Source: an uncultured Bacteroidota bacterium
GTDB taxonomy: Bacteria; Bacteroidota; Bacteroidia; Flavobacteriales; Flavobacteriaceae
NCBI GenBank assembly: GCA_902614065.1
Contig: CACMJT010000003.1
Span: 113,389 to 177,388 of the forward strand
DNA: 64,000 nt
Direction of reading: 5' to 3'
Numbering within the stretch: the first letter of the stretch is position 1; each line of letters begins with the position of its first letter. Below the pieces are notes generated by a model. It had not been told where the DNA came from. It did not search any database and was given only the letters and a program-made list of their open reading frames with translations. Both the position numbers and the translations under genes were made by a program. Shown here in pieces: positions 26,494 to 36,835 of the stretch.

Positions 26494-28250
26494 TGAAAAA
26501 GGTAATTTTAATTATTTCTATTCTTTTTACAAACTTGACAATGTCTCAAGTAAAATTTGAGGCAAATGTCAGTAAAGAAACTCTGGGTATCAATGAAAAT
26601 TTAAGAGTTGATTTTAAAATGAACAAAGATGGAGATAACTTTACTCCTCCTGATTTTTCGGGGTTTGAAGTTGTTGGTGGTCCAAATCAATCCGTAAGTA
26701 ATAGTTGGATTAATGGTGTTAGGAGTTTCTCAAAAACTTATACTTATTTCCTTACTCCAATAAAAAGAGGAAGATTTACAATTGGTCAAGCTTCTATTGA
26801 AATTGAGGGAGATATTTATAAAACTAGCACAGTTGATATTTTAGTAACTGAGGCTGTTAGTTCTTCATTATCGCCAAATAATCCTGATACTATTGTCAGT
26901 GATGACTTAGAATTAATTGCAGAAGTTTCAAAACGTTCGCCATATCTCAATGAGCCAATTTCTGTTGTTTATAAATTACTGTTCAGCCCGAAAATTAACG
27001 TCACAAATTTAAGTGAGGTTGATGCTCCGGATTTTAAAAACTTCTGGTCCCAAAATATAAAAATCCCAAGACTTGAAATAAATAGAACATCTCACAATGG
27101 GAAGAGCTATAATTATGTGACTTGGAAAAAAATGCTTCTTTATCCTCAAAAAGCTGGAGATATTGATATTGATCCAATGACACTAGATGTAACAATTGAT
27201 GTTCCTACTAATAGGAGAGATTTCTTTGGAAATGTAATTTATTCCCAAACCTCCAATAAGGTTTCATCAGAAAAAGTAAAAATTATCACAAAACCTTTTC
27301 CTGAAGAAAATAAGCCAGATGAATTCAATGGAGCCGTTGGAGATTTTAAAATATTTGCAGAATCAAATAAAAGTGAGTTATCTTCAAACGAATCATTCCA
27401 AGTTGAATTAAAAATTACGGGGAGCGGAAATCTTAAGTTATTTTCCATTCCTGATCTTGTTGTCCCATCATCATTGGAAAAGTATGATCCAGAGTTTAAT
27501 GAAAACGTTAAAGTTGGTCTTTCTGGAATGAATGGTTCAATATCAAATACCTATACTATTGTTCCACAGTTTCAAGGAAAGTATCCAATACCATCTACTG
27601 AGTTTGTTTATTTTAATCCACTGGAAAAAAAATATATTAAAATTTTAAGTGAAGAATTGGTTGTTAATATTATAGACGGCCCAACATCATCAATTACTGC
27701 AAACACTAATGATCTAAGTAGCTCAACAAAAAATATTTTAAACTCAAAAGGCCAGTTTAATTTTATTGAACTTGAAACAAATCTTTTTGAAATAACAAAA
27801 AAACAGTCAGTAATTGATCAGTATTTCAAATATATAATAATCTTAATTTTCCTATTTCTTCTCTTTTCAGTCTTATCTATAAAATTCATCTTATTTAAAA
27901 AATCTAAATCCATTGATAATAATAAAATTGCTAATAGAATGGCCGTTAAATCTTTGGAAAATGCAAAAAAATATCTTAGCGAAAAGGAACTTTTTTATGA
28001 GACATTAGAAAAATGCATTACTGGTTTTCTTGTAACAAAATTTGATTTTAAAAATACTGATCTTGTTTCTGAAAGTATAAATAAAAAATTATCAAAAATT
28101 GGAGTTGATAAAAACACGACGGATGATTTGATAAACATACTTAATACATGTCAATATTTTAAATTCACACCAAACTCAGAATTCGATACAACCAATGATT
28201 ATAATAAATCAGTTGAAATAATTATGAACCTTCAAAATTTCAAATTATGA
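26493..28250 (+). CDS. batD: BatD, oxygen-tolerance protein
   Basis: The 585-residue protein has a signal peptide (ending NLTMSQVKF), two or three Ig-like periplasmic beta domains (VDFKMNKDGDNFTPPDF; ITGSGNLKLFSIPDL), one TM at about 450-470 and a cytoplasmic helical tail. This is the normal BatD plan. The ATG at 26493 (TAATG junction with batC) is preferred to the upstream TTG. The paralogous gene at 22187 is shorter in its periplasmic part. Confidence 0.92.
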   Translation: MKKVILIISILFTNLTMSQVKFEANVSKETLGINENLRVDFKMNKDGDNFTPPDFSGFEVVGGPNQSVSNSWINGVRSFSKTYTYFLTPIKRGRFTIGQASIEIEGDIYKTSTVDILVTEAVSSSLSPNNPDTIVSDDLELIAEVSKRSPYLNEPISVVYKLLFSPKINVTNLSEVDAPDFKNFWSQNIKIPRLEINRTSHNGKSYNYVTWKKMLLYPQKAGDIDIDPMTLDVTIDVPTNRRDFFGNVIYSQTSNKVSSEKVKIITKPFPEENKPDEFNGAVGDFKIFAESNKSELSSNESFQVELKITGSGNLKLFSIPDLVVPSSLEKYDPEFNENVKVGLSGMNGSISNTYTIVPQFQGKYPIPSTEFVYFNPLEKKYIKILSEELVVNIIDGPTSSITANTNDLSSSTKNILNSKGQFNFIELETNLFEITKKQSVIDQYFKYIIILIFLFLLFSVLSIKFILFKKSKSIDNNKIANRMAVKSLENAKKYLSEKELFYETLEKCITGFLVTKFDFKNTDLVSESINKKLSKIGVDKNTTDDLINILNTCQYFKFTPNSEFDTTNDYNKSVEIIMNLQNFKL

Positions 28251-28987
28251 GGCTCCTTTTTTTAATATTAGTAATTAACTATTCTTATTCACAGAATAGC
28301 GAATTTGATGAGGCAAATATGCTCTACAATGAAGGTAGGTATATTGATGCTATCGATGTTTACAACAAGATACTTGACAGTGGACTGCATTCTAGTGATT
28401 TATATTTCAATATGGGAAATTCATATTATAAAATTAATGACACTCCCAATTCTATTTTTTATTATGAAAAAGCTCTATTGCTTGAACCAGATAATGAAAG
28501 CGTAAAAAATAACTTAGCATATGCCCAAAATATGTTAATTGATAAAATTGAAAGCTTGCCTAAAAATCAAATAACCACTCTATTTGATTCAATTTTATCA
28601 ATTTTTAGTTACGAGTATTGGCAATTTTTTACAATTTTTTTTCAGTTGCTATTAGTTGGCTTCTTTATATTATTTTTTATTTCAAAAACCTCTAGTCGAA
28701 AAAGAAAGTTTTTTACATATTCAATTATTAGTCTTTTCATTTTTATAATCACATTTATTATGTCAATTAATTCCAAAAGCAATTATTTTGAGAGTGATCC
28801 TGCTATATTATATGACAAAGAGGTTTCCTTTAGAAGCGAACCTAACTTAAGATCAGAAGAGATATTTAAATTACACGAAGGGTTAAAGATAAATGTTAAA
28901 GAAACTATAAATGATTGGACTTTAATTCGACTCTCAAATGGCAGTGAAGGATGGGTTCCTACTTCGTCATTTAGAAAGATTAAATAA
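28247..28987 (+). CDS. batE: BatE, TPR-SH3 protein
   Basis: The 246-residue protein has a signal peptide (ending NYSYSQN), an N-terminal TPR unit pair (ANMLYNEGRYIDAIDVYN; YFNMGNSYYKI), two TM segments (about 122-144 and 153-172) and a C-terminal SH3b-like domain (VSFRSEPNLRSEE, GSEGWVPTSS). This is the standard BatE layout and the last gene of the Bat operon. Its 3' end overlaps convergent cvpA by 8 bases. Confidence 0.92.
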   Translation: MRLLFLILVINYSYSQNSEFDEANMLYNEGRYIDAIDVYNKILDSGLHSSDLYFNMGNSYYKINDTPNSIFYYEKALLLEPDNESVKNNLAYAQNMLIDKIESLPKNQITTLFDSILSIFSYEYWQFFTIFFQLLLVGFFILFFISKTSSRKRKFFTYSIISLFIFIITFIMSINSKSNYFESDPAILYDKEVSFRSEPNLRSEEIFKLHEGLKINVKETINDWTLIRLSNGSEGWVPTSSFRKIK

Positions 28988-29474
28988 AATAATCGGCATT
29001 AAAATTTTTAATAATAGACTCACCTAATCTAATCATTAATTGATATGAATTTGAGGATTCAACATAACCATTTGATAATAGTTCAGGATAAATTTGAACA
29101 AAGTTTTTATAGATAATTGCGATTGTTGTAAATACAATAATATACTTTACTGAACTGAAAATACCACCTGTCAATCTATTCAGTACACCAAGTGAAATAA
29201 ACTTGATTAATTTTGTCAATCCCTTTCCAAACACTTTAAATACAAGTGCAATTAATATGAACAACACTATGAGGCAAATTATATTGAGAATTTTTTTATC
29301 AATTTCAACAAAATCAATTAATAAATTGGAAAGTGGCCCAGAAAAATTATATGATACAAAGGCAGCAATTAGAAAACCTATAAATGAAGAAATTTCATTA
29401 ATAAAACCGTTGAAAAATCCTTTTAAAAATGCATAAAGTAGAACAATGATGATTATAATATCAATAATATTCAA
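28980..29474 (-). CDS. CvpA family membrane protein
   Basis: The 164-residue protein has four hydrophobic segments and the CvpA N-terminus pattern (IIDIIIIIVLLYAFLKGFFNGFINE) with the Gly-rich turn after helix 1. CvpA is needed for colicin V production in E. coli and is linked to envelope functions; the mechanism is unclear. It is divergent from pheS, as commonly seen in Flavobacteria, and convergent with batE. Confidence 0.88.
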   Translation of the reverse strand: MNIIDIIIIIVLLYAFLKGFFNGFINEISSFIGFLIAAFVSYNFSGPLSNLLIDFVEIDKKILNIICLIVLFILIALVFKVFGKGLTKLIKFISLGVLNRLTGGIFSSVKYIIVFTTIAIIYKNFVQIYPELLSNGYVESSNSYQLMIRLGESIIKNFNADYFI

Positions 29475-29536
29475 AATGAAGATTTTATGTTTACGGTTTT
29501 AAAATTAAATTTAATTAGAATATTTTAGCCAAAGTT

Positions 29537-30553
29537 ATGTTAAAAGAAATTGATAATCATTTATCAGATATAAAAAAAATTTCCATCAAAAGTTCTGATG
29601 AGCTAGAGAAGTTCAGAATAAAATATATTTCAAAAAAAGGAATTGTTCCGAGTCTTTTTTCAAAACTTAAAGATGTTGATAGTGATAAACGAAAAAAGTT
29701 TGGATTTAAGATCAATGAATTAAAAATAAAGGTTGGTCAAATAATCGATAAATCAAAAGCAGAACTTTCATCTTTTTCAAAAAAAGAAAGTACGATTGAT
29801 TACAGCTTACCAGCCGATTTTTTGAAATTAGGCTCAAGACACCCTATTTCAATTGTGAAAAATAAGATTATTGATATATTTTCTAGAATTGGATTTGACA
29901 TTTCTGAAGGTCCCGAAATTGAAGATGATTGGCATAATTTTACTGCCTTGAACTTGCCTGAGTATCACCCTGCAAGAGATATGCAGGATACATTCTATGT
30001 TTCAAAAGATCCTGATTATTTGTTGAGAACACACACTTCCTCAGTCCAAATTAGACATATGGAAAATAATGAACCACCCATAAGAACTATTTCACCAGGA
30101 AGAGTTTACAGAAACGAGGATATTTCAGCAAGATCTCATTGTTTTTTTCATCAAATTGAAGGATTGTATGTTGATGAAAATGTTTCATTTGTTGATTTAA
30201 AGCAAACTTTATTACATTTCACAAAGGAGTTATTTGGTAAAAGTAAAATAAGACTCAGACCATCATATTTTCCCTTTACAGAGCCTAGTGCAGAACTTGA
30301 TATTTATTGGGGCCTAAACTCTGAGGCTGACCATAGAATTACAAAGGGTACAGGTTGGTTGGAGATTCTAGGCTGCGGTATGGTTGATCCAAATGTTTTG
30401 GAAAATTGTAAAATTGATCCCAAAAAATTTTCCGGTTATGCATTTGGTATGGGTATCGAAAGAATTACAATGTTATTGTATCAAATTGAGGATATTAGAA
30501 CATTTTACGAAAATGATGTTAGATTTTTACAACAATTTAAATCCTCAATATAG
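29537..30553 (+). CDS. pheS: Phenylalanyl-tRNA synthetase alpha subunit
   Basis: The 338-residue class II synthetase alpha chain has an N-terminal coiled coil, the motif 2 region ([34 protein letters not shown]) and motif 3 ([18 protein letters not shown]). The beta subunit gene is not in this window. The 3' end overlaps convergent gpsA by 9 bases. Confidence 0.98.
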   Translation: MLKEIDNHLSDIKKISIKSSDELEKFRIKYISKKGIVPSLFSKLKDVDSDKRKKFGFKINELKIKVGQIIDKSKAELSSFSKKESTIDYSLPADFLKLGSRHPISIVKNKIIDIFSRIGFDISEGPEIEDDWHNFTALNLPEYHPARDMQDTFYVSKDPDYLLRTHTSSVQIRHMENNEPPIRTISPGRVYRNEDISARSHCFFHQIEGLYVDENVSFVDLKQTLLHFTKELFGKSKIRLRPSYFPFTEPSAELDIYWGLNSEADHRITKGTGWLEILGCGMVDPNVLENCKIDPKKFSGYAFGMGIERITMLLYQIEDIRTFYENDVRFLQQFKSSI

Positions 30554-31537
30554 ATTTTTTGAGAGCTCTTTCATTTGTCTGCTAGCACTTTTGTTTTCAA
30601 ATAATATTTTATAGCAGAAATCAATAATTAAAAATTTCGTGGATAATTTCTTTGAAAGCATGAAAGCATTTTTGGTTGCGTAATAACCCTCAACGATCAT
30701 ATTCATTTCAGCTTTTGCTGATTTGATGGAATATCCTTTACCAATCATATTTCCAAATGTTCGATTTCTGCTAAAAGATGAGTATGTAGTAACTAGCAAA
30801 TCACCAAGATATGCAGATTGATTAATTTTTCTACTTGTTTTGTGAACATCTTTTATAAAATCACTCATCTCTTTTGAGCAGTGGCTAATTAATACACTTA
30901 GAAAGTTATCTCCGTATCCCAAACCATGCGCAATACCTACCATTATTGAATAAATATTTTTTAAACTTGAACTGTATTCGATACCGATCATATCATTAGA
31001 AACCGTAGAAATAATATATCTTGTCTTTAAAAGTTCAGACATATATTTGCCAAGTTTTGAATTTTTTGTTCCAACAGTCAGATACGTGAGTTTTTCTTGT
31101 GCAACTTCTTCTGCGTGGCTTGGGCCACTAATTATTGCTAAGTTTTTCTTTGGAATATTATATTCTTGATTCAAATGTTCACTGATTGTCAAAAATGACT
31201 CAGGAATTATTCCTTTTGATGCAGACACTAAAAATTTATTTGAAAGTAATTTTTTTGATGAAATCAGTGATGATTCAATAAAGGGAGATGGAATAGCAAT
31301 TATGATTATATCGCTTTCCTGAATGATTTGATCAATTTCTGAAGATATGTGAAGCTTATTTAAATTTAAATCTACATAACTTAAATATTTAGGATTCTTT
31401 TTATCTGTTTTAATCTGTTCAATTACATCAGAACTCCTTATGTACCAGTTTATATTTGATGTATTTTCTGAAAGTATTTTTACAAGAGCTGTTGCCCAGC
31501 TACCCGATCCCAAAACACCAATACTTTTCTTTTTCAT
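30545..31537 (-). CDS. gpsA: NAD(P)-dependent glycerol-3-phosphate dehydrogenase
   Basis: GpsA makes sn-glycerol-3-phosphate for phospholipids from dihydroxyacetone phosphate. The 330-residue protein has the Rossmann motif [16 protein letters not shown] at the N-terminus, AIPSPF, SASKGI and the active-site Lys region [16 protein letters not shown]. The overlap with pheS is at the 3' ends. Confidence 0.96.
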   Translation of the reverse strand: MKKKSIGVLGSGSWATALVKILSENTSNINWYIRSSDVIEQIKTDKKNPKYLSYVDLNLNKLHISSEIDQIIQESDIIIIAIPSPFIESSLISSKKLLSNKFLVSASKGIIPESFLTISEHLNQEYNIPKKNLAIISGPSHAEEVAQEKLTYLTVGTKNSKLGKYMSELLKTRYIISTVSNDMIGIEYSSSLKNIYSIMVGIAHGLGYGDNFLSVLISHCSKEMSDFIKDVHKTSRKINQSAYLGDLLVTTYSSFSRNRTFGNMIGKGYSIKSAKAEMNMIVEGYYATKNAFMLSKKLSTKFLIIDFCYKILFENKSASRQMKELSKNLY

Positions 31538-31611
31538 TTTAACAGATTTTTAATAAATCAAGGCTCAAAAATAAGTTAATTTTAATTATTAATTTTTTCA
31601 TAATTATTATA

Positions 31612-31643
31612 AAAAGCATTCATTCGTGAATGCTTTTGTTTTT
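31612..31643 (-). terminator. Rho-independent terminator (bidirectional)
   Basis: A perfect 11-bp stem (AAAAGCATTCA / TGAATGCTTTT) with a TTCG loop is followed by T-rich sequence on both strands. It lies between the membrane-protein gene 31643-31984 and gpsA and terminates the minus-strand ABC operon. Confidence 0.9.
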
Positions 31644-31984
31644 TACGCAGTACTAAACAAAGAACATGCTAGTGCAACGCTAAAAAAAATAAAAAGTCTA
31701 AAGAATTTTCTCTCTTTCTTCAATTGTTCATTGTGAGAAATTAAACCCAAAATTGAAGCAACCAATCCAATAGCTAAAGCCATAGATAATGTTTCATTTT
31801 TTATTGCATTTAAAATCAAATCAATACCATAAAAAATTACGCTGAAAATGGTAACCCTAAAAACAAATAAACTATACTCACTTTTTCTTATGTATTTAAT
31901 CAAGGATAAAAAGCATAGATAGATTAAAATTAAAATTGATAAAAAATGAAAAAAAGGTTCGACAAGAGAAAACGGTAAATTCAT
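31643..31984 (-). CDS. Four-helix membrane protein, unknown
   Basis: The 113-residue protein has four strongly hydrophobic segments (about 10-28, 40-58, 65-83 and 93-111) and no recognisable motif. It begins directly after the ABC ATPase stop, so it is probably co-transcribed with it; it is too small to be a normal permease of that system. Function unknown. Confidence 0.7.
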   Translation of the reverse strand: MNLPFSLVEPFFHFLSILILIYLCFLSLIKYIRKSEYSLFVFRVTIFSVIFYGIDLILNAIKNETLSMALAIGLVASILGLISHNEQLKKERKFFRLFIFFSVALACSLFSTA

Positions 31985-33502
31985 TTAAAAAGATGATTGA
32001 ATGAGTTTTTTTACATATTCATTTTTGGATTTAAATAGATTTGATTGTAGCTGATTCTCAATAATCCTACCATTTTTAAGTACAATAATTTTATCACACA
32101 TTGATTTCACAACAGATAAGTTATGCGAAATAAAAATCATTGAAAAATTTAAATTTTTTTTCAACTCAATCAATAATTCCAAAATTGCAAATCTCGTCGA
32201 ATTATCAAGGGCTGAAACACACTCATCACAAATTAAAATTTTTGGTCTTAGTGATATTGCAGCCGCTATCACTACTCTTTGCCTCTCACCACCCGATAGC
32301 TGTTTGGGATACTTGTGAAATAAACTTTCATCTAATTTTACCATTGATAAATATTCTTTTGCCAAATTCATTGATTCAGTATTTGAATGATTAAAATGAA
32401 ATTTTAAGATTTGCTGAATATGACGGACAACTTTAATTTTAGGATCGAGTGATGAATAGGGATCCTGAAAAATTAACTGAATTTCCTTGCTGAGAAATTT
32501 CCTGCCATAGCTTTTTATATTTACACCTTTATATTTTATTACACCAGTGTAATCTTCATAATAACCGATTATGCATTTGGAAATTGAGCTTTTACCAGAT
32601 CCAGACTCTCCAATAATACCAATCGAATCCCTTTCACTTAAAATTAAATTAATTTCATTTAAAATGCTGCTTGAGCCCAATTCTAATTGAATATTTTCTA
32701 AGCACAGAATTTCTTTATTTGCTAAACTTTTAGGCCTGAGAAATTTTATTTTGGAGCTCTTTATCAAATTTTTACCATAGTCAGTTTTTGGATTCTTAAA
32801 GAACGATTTTGTTGAACCAGCTTCACAAATCTCCCCATTTTTTATAACCATTATTCTTTCAGAAATATTTTTTATAAGATTTAAATTATGTGTTACAATT
32901 ATTAGGCTTGAGTCAAGCTCAGATTTAAGTTTAACTATAAGGTTAATAATCTCTTTTTTTATAATTGTGTCTAGTGATGATGTAGCCTCATCAGCTATTA
33001 AAATTTTTGGTTTTTTTGCCAATGCCATCGCAATCATGACTCTTTGCTGCTGACCCCCACTCAGTTCGTGAGGATATTTGTTTAAAGATTTTTCTGGCTC
33101 ATCTATCATAACCTTTTTGAGCAGTTTAAGAGCTTGATCCAATTTATCTTCATTACCAACAATAGACTCCATAATTTGAGATCCACATTTCATAGATGGA
33201 TTTAAATAACTTGCTGGATCTTGAAAAATAATTGCAATTTCACTCTTTTTTGCCCTTGAATTTTCTTCCTTTTCTGTTTCAATTAAATTAGGATTGAACA
33301 CGATTTCTCCTTCTTGTTTCAAACCTTTGTATTTGATTAAATCAATTATTGAGAGTGCAGTTAGTGATTTTCCGCTGCCAGATTCCCCAATAATTCCTAA
33401 AATTTCATTTGGCATGACTTTGAATGATAAGTCACGAATCAAATAATTATTATTTGAAGATATTTTTAAATTTTTTACTTCTACAATTGGTTTTTTACTC
33501 AT
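31985..33502 (-). CDS. ABC transporter, two fused ATPase domains (Opp/Dpp-type)
   Basis: The 505-residue protein contains two complete nucleotide-binding domains. Domain 1 has GIIGESGSGKSLT, LSGGQQQR and ILIADEATSSLD; domain 2 has GIIGESGSGKSSI, LSGGERQR and ILICDECVSALD. Each half resembles the OppD/OppF or GsiA/YejF group of peptide importers. No permease or binding-protein gene is adjacent, so the membrane partner must lie elsewhere. The next gene downstream is a tiny membrane protein. Confidence 0.93.
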   Translation of the reverse strand: MSKKPIVEVKNLKISSNNNYLIRDLSFKVMPNEILGIIGESGSGKSLTALSIIDLIKYKGLKQEGEIVFNPNLIETEKEENSRAKKSEIAIIFQDPASYLNPSMKCGSQIMESIVGNEDKLDQALKLLKKVMIDEPEKSLNKYPHELSGGQQQRVMIAMALAKKPKILIADEATSSLDTIIKKEIINLIVKLKSELDSSLIIVTHNLNLIKNISERIMVIKNGEICEAGSTKSFFKNPKTDYGKNLIKSSKIKFLRPKSLANKEILCLENIQLELGSSSILNEINLILSERDSIGIIGESGSGKSSISKCIIGYYEDYTGVIKYKGVNIKSYGRKFLSKEIQLIFQDPYSSLDPKIKVVRHIQQILKFHFNHSNTESMNLAKEYLSMVKLDESLFHKYPKQLSGGERQRVVIAAAISLRPKILICDECVSALDNSTRFAILELLIELKKNLNFSMIFISHNLSVVKSMCDKIIVLKNGRIIENQLQSNLFKSKNEYVKKLIQSSF

Positions 33503-33601
33503 TTTAGGAGATATTAAAGTATAGAATCTTGATTAAAGTATCAAAAATAAAATAATAGAAAGGAACAATTATTGTTTCTTGTAAATTTGAATAAAAAATT
33601 A

Positions 33602-35101
33602 ATGAAACCACCAAAGTTGTTTTTGAGAACAAGAATTTTTCTGTCTATGATTTTTCTTGTTTTGATTTCTTTTCTATTGACTGGTATTGTGACAAATTAT
33701 CAAATTCGGGAAAGTTCCGATTATTACCATGGTTTGAGATTGGAAAGAAAAGAAGCCCAAATTCAACGAGCACTTAGGAGTTTATTAGAGGAAAGATCAT
33801 TGCTAGAAGACAATCAATTGTCTTTTTTATTTAATCAGAGACTAGAACAAAATATTAGCATCAATACAGTTCTTGATTCAATCTTAACAAATGAAATTGT
33901 AAAGATCTCTGAAATTCAAAATATAAACTTTACACTTTACGACATTGATGGTTCTCTAATTGGTTCGACCGTTAGTGATGAAGAAACAGAGTCATTATCA
34001 AATCAAGTTTTAACAGATTTGGAAAAGAGTGAAGATTCAAAGATTGTGATTACAAAAAGCGGTGATGAAACCTTATTAAGATCCTCATTCTCATATATTT
34101 TTAATATTAATGAAAAACCAATTTGGATTCTTAATTTCCCTTACATCGATGACGATAGACTAAACACTTATGAGATTAATTCTTACATATTGAATTTAGT
34201 TCAGGTTTATTTTTTACTTTTTGTCCTAGCCATCATGATATCCTACTTGGTTTCAAGTTATATCACCAACCCCATATCTGCTTTAATTTTTAAGATGAAG
34301 CAAATGAGATTGGATAAAATCAATAAAAAAATTGATCTTAAAGTTAATAGTAAAGAGATGTATTCTTTGGTCAATTCATACAACAATATGGTTACTCAAA
34401 TAGATAATAATGTCAAAAAATTATCAAAATCACAAAGAGAGTTAGCATGGAGAGAGATGGCTAAACAGGTTGCTCATGAGATAAAAAATCCATTAACCCC
34501 TATGAAACTAAGTGTTCAAAATTTTAAACTAAAATTTGACCCTAATGATCCAAAAATGATTAGCAAGGTTAATGAGTTCAGTAAAACAATTATTCAACAA
34601 ATTGATGTATTAAGTTCTATATCAACTGCTTTTTCAAATTTTGCTGATTTACCAACCCAAAAAAATGAAAAAATTGATTTAGTAAAAACCATCAAGTTAG
34701 CCCTTGAAATATTTAATGATAAGAATATTATTTATGAACCAAGGGAGGAGGTTATTGAGGTCATAATTGACAGAACAAGCCTGATAAGAATCATAACAAA
34801 TCTTGTGAAAAATTCAATCCAAGCAACAAAATCATTGGAAACCCCCTCAATTAAAGTTTCTGTATACCAAAATGATAAAAATGCCATTATTGATGTATCT
34901 GATAATGGCGATGGTATACCATCAAATTTAAAAGAAAAGATTTTTGAGCCCCGTTTTACAACAAAATCCAAAGGAATGGGATTAGGGCTTAGCATAATTA
35001 ATAACCTTGTGACTGCCCACTCTGGTAAAATCACTTTTACATCTAAAAAGGGAAAAACAAATTTTAGAGTTTCTTTCCCAAAAATTAGTAAAAAAGATTA
35101 G
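33602..35101 (+). CDS. Sensor histidine kinase (NtrY-like), orphan
   Basis: From the ATG at 33602 the protein has 499 residues. It has a TM near residues 10-30, an extracytoplasmic sensor region of about 160 residues, a second TM near 200-222, a HAMP-like linker, and the H-box QVAHEIKNPLTPMKLSV. The ATPase motifs are N-box NLVKNSIQAT, G1 DNGDGIPSN and G2 KGMGLGLSI. The H-box PLTP is of the NtrY/PAS kinase group. No response regulator is adjacent. A TAAATTTG box (33582-33589) lies just upstream. The 3' end overlaps the bacilliredoxin gene by 4 bases. Confidence 0.92.
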   Translation: MKPPKLFLRTRIFLSMIFLVLISFLLTGIVTNYQIRESSDYYHGLRLERKEAQIQRALRSLLEERSLLEDNQLSFLFNQRLEQNISINTVLDSILTNEIVKISEIQNINFTLYDIDGSLIGSTVSDEETESLSNQVLTDLEKSEDSKIVITKSGDETLLRSSFSYIFNINEKPIWILNFPYIDDDRLNTYEINSYILNLVQVYFLLFVLAIMISYLVSSYITNPISALIFKMKQMRLDKINKKIDLKVNSKEMYSLVNSYNNMVTQIDNNVKKLSKSQRELAWREMAKQVAHEIKNPLTPMKLSVQNFKLKFDPNDPKMISKVNEFSKTIIQQIDVLSSISTAFSNFADLPTQKNEKIDLVKTIKLALEIFNDKNIIYEPREEVIEVIIDRTSLIRIITNLVKNSIQATKSLETPSIKVSVYQNDKNAIIDVSDNGDGIPSNLKEKIFEPRFTTKSKGMGLGLSIINNLVTAHSGKITFTSKKGKTNFRVSFPKISKKD

Positions 35102-35505
35102 CAGTATTCGTTATACGCTTCTTTGAGATTTTCTGAAATAATGTCTGCATTTCTGCCCTCGATATGGTGTCTTTCGAGCATGTGAACGATTTCACCATCT
35201 TTAAATATAGCCATACAAGGTGAGGATGGGGGAAAAGGAAACATCAGCTCTCTTGCATTATTTGTGGCAACCTTATCTACACCTGCAAATGATGTAAATA
35301 GCTGATCTGGTTTCTTTTCATTTTCGAGTGACTTTATAACACCGGGTCTGGCGTTTGCAGCAGCGCAACCGCAAATTGAATTTATAACTATTAGAGTGGT
35401 TCCTTTCTTAACCAAGTTTTCAATATTATCATCTGAATTCAATTGAACAAAACCTTTTGAGGTTAGCTCTGACTTCATTGGATTTACAATTTCTGGTGGA
35501 TACAT
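35098..35505 (-). CDS. BrxA/BrxB family bacilliredoxin
   Basis: The 135-residue protein carries the CGC active-site motif (INSICGCAAANARPG), the LFTSFAGVDKVATN segment and SPCMAIFKDGEIVHMLERHHIEG. Bacilliredoxins remove bacillithiol from mixed disulfides; some Bacteroidota use bacillithiol-like thiols, so a thiol-redox role is likely. It is divergent from the TerB-DnaJ gene over about 59 bp. A TATATTTG-type -7 box (minus strand, 35513-35520) lies just upstream of the ATG. Confidence 0.93.
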   Translation of the reverse strand: MYPPEIVNPMKSELTSKGFVQLNSDDNIENLVKKGTTLIVINSICGCAAANARPGVIKSLENEKKPDQLFTSFAGVDKVATNNARELMFPFPPSSPCMAIFKDGEIVHMLERHHIEGRNADIISENLKEAYNEYC

Positions 35506-35564
35506 ATTTTTTCAAATATACTAAACAAGATATATACCACATTTGTAAATTTGATTTTAATTTT

Positions 35565-36275
35565 ATGAGATTCATTGGAGCATTAATTGGAATGTTTATT
35601 ATGAAGAGCTGGCTGGGTCTTTTCATAGGCTATTTTGTGGGTCTTTTTATTGAAAAGAACTTTACTTTCTCAAGTAAAAATTTATCGACTAGCTCAGGAA
35701 AATTTGAATTGAATTTGCTTGGTTTAGCTGCAATTTTAATTAAATCAGATGGAGAGGTTTCGCAGAATGAATTAGACTATGTCAGAAAATATTTCGTATC
35801 AGTTTTTGGAAAAAACAGAGCCAACAACATTTTTAAAATTTTCAATGAAAATATTAACAAACAGAAAATTTCATCGACGGAGATATGTCGTTTTTTCCTT
35901 TTAAGGTCAAATTATGAAACACGACTTCAATTAATACACTTTCTGTTTTCAGTAGCCAAAGCAGACGGAATGGTGTCCAATAATGAATTGTCAAAGCTGA
36001 AAGAATTTTCTAATTTGTTTAAAATTTCTATGGCAGACTTTGATAGTATCAAAGCAATGTTTGTTGATCAGATTGGTTCAGCTTACAAAATACTGGAAGT
36101 TAGTAGTGATGCAACTAATGAACAAATTAAAAGTTCATACAGAAGATTGGTTAAAATTCACCATCCTGATAAAATTCAAAACCTAGGTGATAGTTATAAA
36201 AAAATTGCCAAAGAAAAATTTCAGAAAATTCAAGATGCGTACGAGAAAATTAAAAAAGAAAGAGCAATAAAATAA
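35565..36275 (+). CDS. TerB-DnaJ (DjlA-like) membrane co-chaperone
   Basis: The true start is probably ATG 35565 (MRFIGALIGMFIM), giving 236 residues. The track ORF extends into the bacilliredoxin gene on the other strand. A short Gly-rich TM (about 2-30) anchors it, then a TerB-like domain (about 45-160; KSDGEVSQNELDYV, KADGMVSNNELSKL), then a C-terminal J-domain with the HPD motif (KIHHPDKI). This matches DjlA-type proteins that recruit DnaK to membranes. A TAAATTTG box lies at 35546-35553. It overlaps the HupE-like gene by one base. Confidence 0.92.
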   Translation: MRFIGALIGMFIMKSWLGLFIGYFVGLFIEKNFTFSSKNLSTSSGKFELNLLGLAAILIKSDGEVSQNELDYVRKYFVSVFGKNRANNIFKIFNENINKQKISSTEICRFFLLRSNYETRLQLIHFLFSVAKADGMVSNNELSKLKEFSNLFKISMADFDSIKAMFVDQIGSAYKILEVSSDATNEQIKSSYRRLVKIHHPDKIQNLGDSYKKIAKEKFQKIQDAYEKIKKERAIK

Positions 36276-36835
36276 TGGACACATTTTTGTTTTATTTAAA
36301 AGTAGGTATTAATCACATTTTAGACATTAATGCTTATGATCATTTGCTATTTCTAAGCTCAATTACACTTCCTTACACATTTAAAAAATATTATAGTTTA
36401 TTTTGGATTGTCACTTTTTTCACAATTGGTCACACATTTTCCTTATTTATCTCAACCTACGGCATATACAATCCCAACTTGAATATTATTGAGTTTTTAA
36501 TTCCAATAACGATTCTATTTTCAGCAGTGAGTAATTTGTTCTTAAAAGTTCAAGTAAAAAAGTCATCATTAAGCTACTTAGTATCGTTATTGTTTGGTTT
36601 AATTCACGGATTTGGATTTGCAGGCTTCTATGATCAAATCACTTTTTCTGATAAAATTGAATTTACACCACTTATAGGTTTCACAATTGGGGTTGAAATA
36701 GCTCAAATCATTATTGTATTTTTTGTATTACTACTTTCCACAATATTAAATTCAAGACGTAACTTTTTCTCAAAAAACTTCATAAAAATTATGTCAATTC
36801 TAATTTGTTTACTAACTATACTAATATTTTTTTAG
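36275..36835 (+). CDS. HupE/UreJ-like membrane protein
   Basis: The 186-residue protein has six hydrophobic segments and conserved His residues near TM ends (DAYDHLLFL-like NAYDHLLFLSS, FFTIGHTFSL, GLIHGFGFAGFY). This His pattern is that of the HupE/UreJ_2 family, of which some members transport nickel or cobalt; others have unknown roles. No hydrogenase or urease gene is nearby, so the substrate is open. It is coupled to the TerB-DnaJ gene (one-base overlap) and directly abuts the dCMP deaminase gene. Confidence 0.86.
   Translation: MDTFLFYLKVGINHILDINAYDHLLFLSSITLPYTFKKYYSLFWIVTFFTIGHTFSLFISTYGIYNPNLNIIEFLIPITILFSAVSNLFLKVQVKKSSLSYLVSLLFGLIHGFGFAGFYDQITFSDKIEFTPLIGFTIGVEIAQIIIVFFVLLLSTILNSRRNFFSKNFIKIMSILICLLTILIFF

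Noticed and set aside
35457-35564. N-terminal extension of the TerB-DnaJ ORF
   Set aside because: It runs antisense through the bacilliredoxin 5' end and precedes the Gly-rich membrane anchor that begins at ATG 35565.
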